This document shows positions 55,959 through 64,000 of a stretch of DNA of 64,000 bases, one piece after another. Within the stretch, counting starts at the first letter, position 1; the number at the start of each line of letters is the position of its first letter. The position numbers were made by a program, and so were the translations under genes. The DNA comes from Melampsora larici-populina 98AG31. Taxonomy: Eukaryota > Basidiomycota > Pucciniomycetes > Pucciniales > Melampsoraceae. The stretch spans positions 345,958 through 409,957 of the forward strand of contig NW_006768785.1 in NCBI RefSeq assembly GCF_000204055.1, written 5' to 3'. The notes beneath the pieces were generated by a model. It did no database searches. It saw nothing but the letters and a program-made list of their open reading frames with translations, and was not told the origin of the DNA.

Positions 55959-58315
55959 ATGGCTCTCCTTCGTGGTCGTGTTATACAAGCACATCAATCG
56001 ATCTTATCACGTAGTCTTCGATGTCGTAGTATACCACCAGCCAGTCTGAAGCATTCAACCAGTTCTTTCAGTACAAGCGTCTTCTTAACCACTCGAGCGT
56101 TTTCCTCAACCACCATCAACCAATCAAAACCTACACCTATCAATTCGAAAGATGAATCGAAATTTGATTTAAACACCATCGAAAGAGTTTCAGATGAAGT
56201 AGATGTATGTATCGTAGGAGGAGGACCAGCTGGATTATCAGCAGCAATTAAATTAAAACAGATAGCTAATTCTCAAAACAAACCTGATTTTAGAGTGATC
56301 GTCTTAGAAAAAGGATCTGAGATCGGATCTCATATCTTATCAGGTGCAGTGATCGAAACCAAAGCCTTAGATGAACTTTTACCAAATTGGAAAGAAACAG
56401 GTGCACCTTTAAACCAATTAGCAAGTTCAGATTCCATGAAATTCTTAACCAAATCTATGGCTTTCCCAATTCCTCATCCACCTCAAATGAACAATCATGG
56501 AAATTATATCATTTCACTTTCTAAACTTTGTCGTTGGTTATCTGAACAAGCCGAAGAATTAGGTGTAGAAATTTATTCTGGATTTGCTGGATCTGAATTA
56601 ATTTATGATGATGATCATCAATCGATCAAAGGTGTGATTACCAATGAAATCGGATTAGATCGACATCGTCAACCTAAAGAATCATTTGAAGCTGGAATGA
56701 AATTTTATTCTAAAATCACTCTTTTAGCCGAAGGATGTCATGGATCATTAACTAAAAAAGTCATTCAACAATTCGATTTAAGAAAAGATAAAGATCCTCA
56801 AACTTATGGACTTGGGATTAAAGAAGTTTGGAAGATTCAAGATGATGTTTATGAACCTGGTAAAGTGGTTCATACCTTAGGTTGGCCTTTAAAGAAAGAT
56901 ACCTATGGTGGTTCTTGGCTTTATCATATGGAAGATAATATGATTTCTATTGGAATGGTGGTCGGACTTGATTATCCAAATCCAACTTTATCACCATACC
57001 AAGAATTTCAAGTAAGTTTCACCACACCTTTCTTTTTCAAAAATTCAATTCGCTTAAAGTTTTTCTCATCTCAACCAAAATTAATTCTTGTATGGGTTTT
57101 TTTCTCTAGCGTCTTAAACATCATCCATTCTTTTCAAGAATTTTAAAAGGAGCCGAATGTATAGCATATGGAGCAAGAGCTTTAAACGAAGGAGGATATC
57201 AATCGATTCCAAAACTGAATTTTCCAGGTGGAGCCTTGATCGGATGTAGCGCAGGATTCTTAAACGTACCTAAGATCAAAGGAACTCATACAGCCATGAA
57301 ATCTGGCATGTTAGCCGCTCAAGCTACCTTTGATGCCATTCAAACCCAATCTGCTTCAGAATCAAACCAACCGATCGATTTAATTGAATATCCTAAACTC
57401 CTAGAAGAGTCTTGGGTGATGAAAGAATTAAAACAAGTTCGAAACTTACGTCCTTCTTTTCATACTAGTTTAGGTTTGTATGGTGGGATCTTGTATTCTG
57501 GTCTAGATAGTTTCTTACTTAAAGGTAGAGTACCTTGGACATTTCATCATCCAAAAGAAGATTATGCATCTACCAAGAAAATCAGGTGAATTGAAACTTG
57601 TGCTTTGACTCTAAGATTCTTTAATTGATCAATCTTTTCGTACTTTTTTGTTTGGTTTATAAAGTGAAGTGGTCCCAATCGAATATCCATCACCAGATCA
57701 TCAAATCTCATTTGATATCCTAACCTCTGTTTCAAGAACCGGTACGAACCATGCCGAAAATCAACCGGTTCATCTAGTTGTCAAAGATGGAAAGTTTAAA
57801 GAACATACTCAAGTGAATGTTCAAGACTACGATGGGTTACTTAACAAAGCTTGTCCGGCTGGAGTTTATGAGTATGTGGATGTAGATGTAGATGGTCAGA
57901 TTTCGGGGGGTGACGATCAACAAGTCGATGGGAAACGATTGGTGATTAATTCTCAGAATTGTATTCATGTAAGTTGACTTTTTTTCGTTAAGTGATTCAG
58001 GGGAAAGGTTTAAGTGAAAGTTGAAATTGATGTTGATGGGTGAATCGAATGTAGTGTAAGACTTGTGATATTAAAGTCCCGACTCAAGATATTAATTGGA
58101 CTGTACCTGAAGGAGGTGGTGGTCCTGCTTATTGTAAGAGAGATTTTTTTCTTCGGTTGATCATCATCATCATCATCTCTGTGAAAAAAGAAATATACTT
58201 ATTCTAGAAATCGTTTCTTTCTTTTTTATATTCGTTTTTGAACTTGTGTGAACCATTGATTTGAATTTCAATTTGTTTTGTTTTTATGAATTCCTTTGGG
58301 ATAGCTCTTACTTGA
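55959..58315 (+). CDS. ETFDH: Electron transfer flavoprotein-ubiquinone oxidoreductase, mitochondrial
   Basis: Five exons: 55959-57011, 57110-57585, 57665-57968, 58055-58133, 58305-58315; 640 residues, the family length. An Arg-rich, acid-poor start ([20 protein letters not shown]) is a mitochondrial presequence. The FAD-binding GxGxxG is [16 protein letters not shown] at about residues 81-96. [16 protein letters not shown] and [16 protein letters not shown] are family blocks. The C-terminal 4Fe-4S Cys set is [10 protein letters not shown] and [13 protein letters not shown], ending in GGGGPAYSLT. It passes electrons from ETF (fatty-acid and amino-acid oxidation) to ubiquinone at the inner membrane. 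I chose the Met at 55959 over the upstream in-frame one at 55860 because the presequence begins there. The last exon is only 11 nt. Confidence 0.93.
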
Positions 58316-59115
58316 TTTGTTTCTTTCTACTCATTTGGGTAGGTATAGAAAGTTTATCCTTTTTGCTTAGAGAGTTAAGAGATCAGAAACTATGACTTTT
58401 TGTTTTTCTAAAAGTCTTTTTTTATATTTCATCATTTTTTTCTTAAAGTCTACTTTTTTATATAAAAAGGTTTTCGATTTGCATTGTATTTTAAATCTTT
58501 TTTTTAGAAGTTTGGTTTACATAATCTCATTGTTGGTGTATCCTGTGTCTCGCAATTATAAGTTATAAGCATTACATCCTCATTGTCTGGAAGTCTGGAA
58601 GTTTGTGTTAGTATTGAGATCGTATGATGAAGAAATTCACCGATTATTAGATCGAATTCAAGTTTGGAGATTTTAGTTTATGGAATTTGTCAGTGTCAGT
58701 GTCAGTGTCAGCTGGAGTGAATTCTTTTTTGCTGTTTGTTTTTGATGAGGAAGGTTTGAGTTTTTGACTTGGAGAGAGAGAGAGAAAGAGAGAATGAGGA
58801 GAATTCAATTGAGTTTGATGGTGAGTTTGTTTGGATTGTATTTTGAATTTGAGTTTGCCCTTTGCTGTTTGATGGATTAAAAGAGTCAGTGGACAGACTG
58901 TGTACATATGATTCATTCTGTCAGTTTCCGATTATCTTTTTTTCTTTTTTCGTTTCTTTTCTTGTGTTTGAGTTTTAGTATTTATTTGATACCCTCACCC
59001 TTTTCTCTATCTCTATCCTCATGATCTGATTTCTTTATCAAACTAAAATTCCTCAAGATCAAGATCAACTCAATCCATCAAACCAATCATTCATCCATTT
59101 CCACCAAGACCCATC
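58316..59115. other. Intergenic, pyrimidine- and purine-rich tracts
   Basis: 3' end of the ETF-QO gene and promoter of the next. It contains T-runs, four GTCAGT units near 58691-58711 and a GAGA-rich tract near 58771-58797. Upstream of 59116 the leader is A/C-rich (AACTCAATCCATCAAACCAATC). No other gene. Confidence 0.5.
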
Positions 59116-61942
59116 ATGAGTTCCAATTCCAATACTCCGATTTCAACTCCGATCTTACCTTTTGTTCATTTAACGACATCCATCAACACCCCCGATAATT
59201 TAAGAACAGCTGTACCACGATATGTAGCCAAGATCTTGAGTAGTTTAAGATCAGGTGAGATTGTACTTTCAAAAGATTCAGGATGGGGAGAATTAGAAAA
59301 AGGTGAATCATTATCAGTTCAAGATTTAATGGATCCAAGAGCCAGAGCAGCAGTAGCTAAGATGGCATTAGAATTAGCTAAGAAAGAAATTAAGAAATCG
59401 AGTGGTGGGACTACTGGTACTACAACTTTGCTTGGTGGTAATTTAAAGTCAACCACCAATCACTTGAACTTGAATGTGAGTGGTGTCTAGCTGGTTTTGA
59501 TTTTATGGTTTTTTTAAATTACGAATTCTAATTTGAGTTTGATCGAACAGAATAGTAAACCAATCATCTTGAAGAAATCAGCTTTACTTCAGAAACCAAC
59601 TAACAAATCAAATCAACATCATCATGACCATCCAACCAGACCCATTCTCACTAGAAATCATTCAGGTCCAACTCTCACTTCTCCTAAATCACTTTCCATC
59701 AGTCCTGATCCATCTAAACCATCTTCAGCTCCTTCACTCGATTCGACTTCATCGGATTCTCGTCAACCAACTACTTTCAATCTCAAGGATACTTCTGAAC
59801 GAACTCTGATCAGTTCTGGAAAACAGTCGAAAACAGATTCACAAATCACTCCTACTTCCACTCGACCTCCAACTCCCAATCCAAATCAAAAATCAACTCC
59901 AAGTACTCCTACGACCACTCATCATCCTTCTAGCGATCATGGTCGTGATCGGATTCGTACTCAAACTTCAAATTTACCAGTTTCTAAACCAGCTTCTCCG
60001 ATTGTGGAACTCTTACCTGATTATCCAATCCAACCTCCTACTCAAACTCGGCCAAGTCGTCATCATCAAGCATCTTCCACTCGAACTCCTTCACGTCGTC
60101 CTAGTCCATCTACTGTTCCAAGTACTCGACCTAATGATCCTCTTTCTTCGACTCGTTCCACTTCAAAAACTCGTTCTAGTACTCGTCAATCTGATACCCC
60201 TTCACGTCATCCTACTACTCTTTCATCTGAATCGGCTCCTTTGGCCTCGACGCTTCCTGTCCCACCTCCCAAACCACCTACGCCACCACCACCTCCGCCT
60301 TTACCTGCAAAGTTGATGCGATCGAGTACTACTCAAAAAACAGTAAGTGTTCTTCTCTTCATCAAAAGCCCCATGAATGTGATCCAGACTAATCTAATCT
60401 GGTGATGGTATCTTCCTATAGGCTTCTAGACCCCCAAGTCCTGCGATTGCTCGACCTGGATCAAGATCCACTGGTAACCCCACAACCAGACGCAACAGTA
60501 CCAACACCCTAACTCCCACAATCGTCTCCTTACCTTATATCACCCTGAACATTGATTCGAAACCAGTAAAGTTCTTATGTGATACGGGTAGTATGTTAAA
60601 CTTGATGTCAACTGTCGTACGAGATCGACTTGGGTTAGTCATGCGTTCTGCACCTGGTACAGTCATGGGTGTTACAGGTGCTAGTCTTTGTGAAGGGGTT
60701 TGTGAAGGTACAGATGGATTGGGTGTCGTCATGGTCACTCCTGATGGTCGATCGTTTTGTAGAGCTAGGTTTGTCGTCGGTCCAACTGGACAGAGTGATG
60801 TGAGTGTTTTCACAAGAGTTATCATTGAGACGATTTACTTACTTCTTCTCGTCTTCTCATAGTGTATTCTTGGGATGCCTTTTTTTGTTGAGAATCGAGC
60901 AGAAGTACGATATGTGCCGGGTAAAGGTACACTTGTTAGTTTTGAAACACGAAGAAGATCAGAGGAAGAAGAAAAGGATGGAAGTTTGGTTTATCAAAAG
61001 TTATCTCAACTTGGACGTCGAAGGATCACCACGGTGGCGACTGAAGAAGCAGATGTACTTCGAGGATACGATTGGCCAGGACAAGCTTCTCAGGCTCATA
61101 TTAGTACACATCATGTCTCTTTATCTCGTTCGGATTCTCCTTCGATAAGAGAGACCTCAGGACCGACATCGATCAACTCTAAGCTTTCTGTACCGTCTCG
61201 TCCGGTTCTTCCTTTACATGTGGTGATGAAAGAGAAGGCTCAATCCGATCCACGTGGTACCCCCACCTCTTATGATAAAGCACCTCTTGTAGACCGGAGC
61301 TCGAGAACCGAATGCAAAACTCCAACAGGTTATAACTATCATCATCATCATCATGAAAGTTATTTACATCATTCTCCAATGTCATCTATGGATTTAAGGG
61401 ATTCGATTCCACCGTTCTTAGATCTTAGATCTAGATCTAGATCTCGATCTGGATCATTTCAATCATTTGTGACACCACCCTTGATTCCTACACATTACTT
61501 TGGATCTCATCAATCTAGTCTTCATTCTCATTCTCATCCTTCACCTTGGCTTAAACCACGTACTTCACTTGATCAACATTTAAGAGGACTTGAAGTTGAG
61601 AAAACTAGAAAGGAAAGAAATGGAAATGGAAATGGAATGGATGAAATGATTTATAAGTATTTGGGAAGATCAACTGGTTTGATTAATCATGAGATAGATC
61701 AAAGAAATGAAAAGATGAAGAAACCGATACCTAGGATCCCAACTCCTTTTAGTAGTAGCAACAGTAGGAAACCTCATGGTCTGGTAGATGATCAAGTTGG
61801 AAGATATGCAAGGTATTCTTATTTGGATGGGAAAGGGAATGAAGTTTATTTACCACTCAATGGATCTCTTATCACTTCTACTACTTCTAATAATAATAAT
61901 AGTCATTTGAATTTTTCGTCAATTAATACTCTTAGAACTTGA
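59116..61942 (+). CDS. Retropepsin-like aspartic protease domain protein
   Basis: Four exons: 59116-59475, 59551-60342, 60422-60799, 60863-61942; 869 residues, all junctions in phase. The N-terminal 120 residues include a compact helical part (RYVAKILSSLRSGEIVLSK). About 260 residues are Ser/Thr/Pro-rich and disordered, with a PPPPPPLPAK stretch. The protease-like core has FLCDTGSMLNLMS (D-T-G active site), a flap-like VMGVTGASL, and CILGMPFF for the hydrophobic-Gly motif. The tail has a His run, an RSRSRSRSGSF patch and more disorder. It resembles retropepsins or Ddi1-type proteases that dimerise. No RT or integrase follows, so it may be domesticated. Function unknown. Confidence 0.75.
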
Positions 61943-63292
61943 GTAAATGGAAAAAACGGATTGGGAAACAAATGAAAAATGGATTCGAAAGGGGGAATCT
62001 TGAGAGGGGAGAAAAAGTATAAAGTGAAATGAAAGATTTTTGTTTATATTTGTTTTTTTTTTCTTGCGGGGTTTACTTTTGAAAAGGGTTTTCTTTTTTT
62101 CTTCTTGAGAAGAGATGGTTAATAAATGATTATTAGGTTTGGTGTAAACAAATACCAAATAAACCTCAAGTTTTTTTTACATATATTTTCTTTATATATT
62201 TCTTGATTTTGATTTTTGATTTTGTTTATGATTTTGTTTATGATTTTGATTTTTGATTTTGATTTTTGATTTTGATTTTGTTTATGAACTCTTGTGCGTG
62301 TGTGTGTGGGTGCGTGTGTGGGTTTTGGGTTGAAATAATTAATTTAATTTTAATTTTGATACTTTTTTTTCTTTCATCAAAGGGTTGAATTCTTGGGTTG
62401 AATTGGTTTTTTTTGTTGTTCTCAAAAGATGTGGGGTTTTGATGGTTCTTTTTTGGGGGGAGGGGGGGTGAGAATGAAAATACAAAAAGAAGGGAAAAGA
62501 AAAGAAGCAAAAAGAAGGTGAATATTTTGATTTTTTAAAAAAAGAAAACAAAATCAAAAAACAGAAATTTGTTGAAATGTTTTACTTTTTGATCAATTTT
62601 AAGATTTAAACTAAAGATGATTATAATTTGTTTGGGTTTTACTTTTTTTCTAGCACTGGTGCAACAATGTAGGGCTACCAAACACCCAACTTTATTTTGT
62701 GATGATTTTCCTGTGATTGTGCAAATATCAATAAATAATAATCGCTACTAAATGGGGGCCTTAACTTCATGTCAATCAAGAAGGCGAGGGCCAAGTCCCA
62801 GTTCAAAATTCAGAGCACGGCCTATGTTGTATATGCTATGTAAGTTTGAAAGCTTGTGCGCTAATATTTTCACTTTTTTGTACACCACAAGGCTGCTTGT
62901 TTACAAAACCCAACCCGGATCATGTCAAAGAAAGTAATGTTCAGTGTGCTCACATCTATTGCATTATCTACTCAGTAGCACAGAAATTGATGTTCCATTG
63001 CAAGAAACAAAAAAGCAAATCGGGAGAATCAAAACATGCTTAAGAAACAGAGAAACAAACACTTGGCTCCTTTAACCAATTATACAAGTGATCCAGTACA
63101 TCACCGACCACCATACATTGTAAATTCAAACGATAGCTGTTGAATAATGAAGTTGAAAGATCCGGATAAACATTTCCTAATTATAGCCAAAAAGACCATC
63201 CTATTCCATGTAGATGATACGCAAACCTCGGGCCAAAAAGAAAATCGCCTTGACAGAAAAAACTAATCACATGGGTCCGATTGAATTTAACA
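61943..63292. other. Intergenic with simple repeats
   Basis: T- and A-rich low-complexity sequence, with GATTTTGTTTATGATTTT repeat units at about 62210-62290 and a TGTG/GTGTGGG tract at 62295-62325. Frames at 62752-63043 lack recognisable domains. It is the 3' flank of two convergent genes. Confidence 0.5.
62205..62290. repeat. Tandem GATTTTGTTTATGATTTT / GATTTTGATTTTT units
   Basis: A short minisatellite built of GATTTTG and GTTTATGATTTT words, next to a T-run and a GT-rich tract. No other feature. Confidence 0.8.
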
Positions 63293-64000
63293 TCAACGGA
63301 CTGAATAAGCACTCTTGAGGTCCTCTTGATTTTGGTCCTTGGTGCCTAACGGATGAGCACGCCCAAAGGGGGCATTGGGCGACACTTTGACCTTCTTATT
63401 TTCGAATACTCTCCACTAGAATCGTAACAGCAGTGAAGAAACAGAATGCTTTGATTAAAACTTGCACTCCTAGACACTATGAATAGAACCCACTCACAAA
63501 TTTCAAGTTTTCATCGCTGCTAGCTGTCACCACGATACATCCATCAGGACTCAAAGCAGAATGAAGGATACGAGTGTCGTGTGCCTTTGGTACATCAGCC
63601 ACAACACCAAAGTTAGGGAAAGTATGAATGGCAAAATGCATATCGGGAAGGCCATGAGTTGTCAAGAACTCTCTTGCGTAAGGGTTGAAGACAATCGAAG
63701 TGACTTGAGATCGAGTTTCCAAACTCTGAAGACGCGAAGATGTGTTGACGTTCCAGAAATGTACCATCTGTTTCCCACAAGGTCAAGATGTTATAAGCAA
63801 GTCAGCAGCTGACAGAATCTGAGGGGCAACTTTGAAGTGTTAGTAATCATACCTTATCAGACGTTCCACCTCCTGTTGCGAGCATGTTACTCTGCCAAGG
63901 ACACCACGCGATAGCCTTTACGGCCGCGCGATGGTTGTTCTTGGTCATCTTCGGCTCACTTAAATTCCTCGCGTCCCAAACATTCACAATATTATCATTT
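63293..64000 (-). CDS. Cdc20/Cdh1-type APC/C activator, C-terminal part
   Basis: Exons read right to left: 64000-63853 (continues beyond the window), 63767-63498, 63415-63293; introns have GT-AG edges and phase 0. WD40 blades show NDNIVNVWDARN, AVKAIAWCPWQSNMLATGGG, SQVTSIVFNP, THGLPDMHFAIHTFP, ALSPDGCIVVTASSDENLKFW. The fizzy/Cdc20 family activates the anaphase-promoting complex. The tail ends SVR, where the family usually has the APC-binding IR dipeptide, so Val-Arg is a mild variant. The missing N-terminus (C-box) prevents saying which member (Cdc20, Cdh1 or the meiotic Ama1). Confidence 0.85.

Noticed and set aside
58647..58916. 89-codon minus frame
   Set aside because: Low-complexity Ser/Lys/Asp sequence from GTCAGT and GAGA tracts.
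62238..62557. Phe-rich minus frames
   Set aside because: Translation of A/T-rich simple repeats, not coding.

Overview
The window is fungal nuclear DNA, almost certainly from a basidiomycete and most likely a rust fungus (Pucciniales). The evidence is short GT-AG introns in every real gene, including very small exons; an alpha-type protein kinase behind an N-terminal cysteine-rich module, a family I associate with expansion in rusts; and transposases of kinds common in basidiomycetes (PIF/Harbinger, hAT, a Tc1/mariner-like DDE, a tyrosine-recombinase retroelement and a P-element-like transposon). The genus is not determinable from the sequence alone.

Layout. From 1 to 13.8 kb is a graveyard of nested DNA transposons: the end of a foldback element (1-504), a dead DDE transposase (1.4-3.4 kb), a CACTA-ended element (3.7-4.5 kb), a decayed PIF/Harbinger transposase (7.6-8.6 kb), and a hAT transposase (8.8-12.3 kb) split by an 816-bp CACTA-ended foldback with a 3-bp target duplication. 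From 14.2 to 15.9 kb lies a four-exon gene for an RRM / 33-residue repeat / C2H2 / AT-hook protein. From about 16.9 to 24.8 kb, on the minus strand, lies a DIRS/Ngaro-type retroelement (gag, RT, RNase H, tyrosine recombinase). Its RNase H is split by a 1,624-bp TIR element that has captured pieces of a DNA topoisomerase III gene. From 26.6 to 30.2 kb are a dispersed repeat, a dead hAT transposase, a Tourist-like MITE and a Mutator-like MITE with a 9-bp duplication. The 31-34 kb stretch is more gene-like (perhaps a membrane protein) but unresolved.

From 34,611 to 40,037 there is one complete 5,427-bp transposon with 34-bp perfect terminal inverted repeats, an 8-bp target duplication, clustered subterminal motifs and a multi-exon minus-strand gene. 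The gene resembles P-element/THAP9-like RNase H-fold transposases and a large family of basidiomycete 'hypothetical proteins'. I consider it the main discovery candidate. From 40 to 43.1 kb are small MITEs and remnants of a LINE and a Copia element.

The right third is gene-rich: TRM11 tRNA methyltransferase (14 exons, including an 18-nt and a 4-nt microexon), an intact two-exon integrase-core protein, a small hypothetical protein, the alpha-kinase (6 exons, with a dispersed repeat in a 1.65-kb intron), a divergently transcribed ETF-ubiquinone oxidoreductase (5 exons, the last of 11 nt), a retropepsin-like aspartic protease protein (4 exons), and the 3' end of a Cdc20/Cdh1-type APC/C activator running off the window. 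Apart from housekeeping roles (tRNA modification, mitochondrial electron transfer, cell cycle), these genes do not form an obvious shared pathway.
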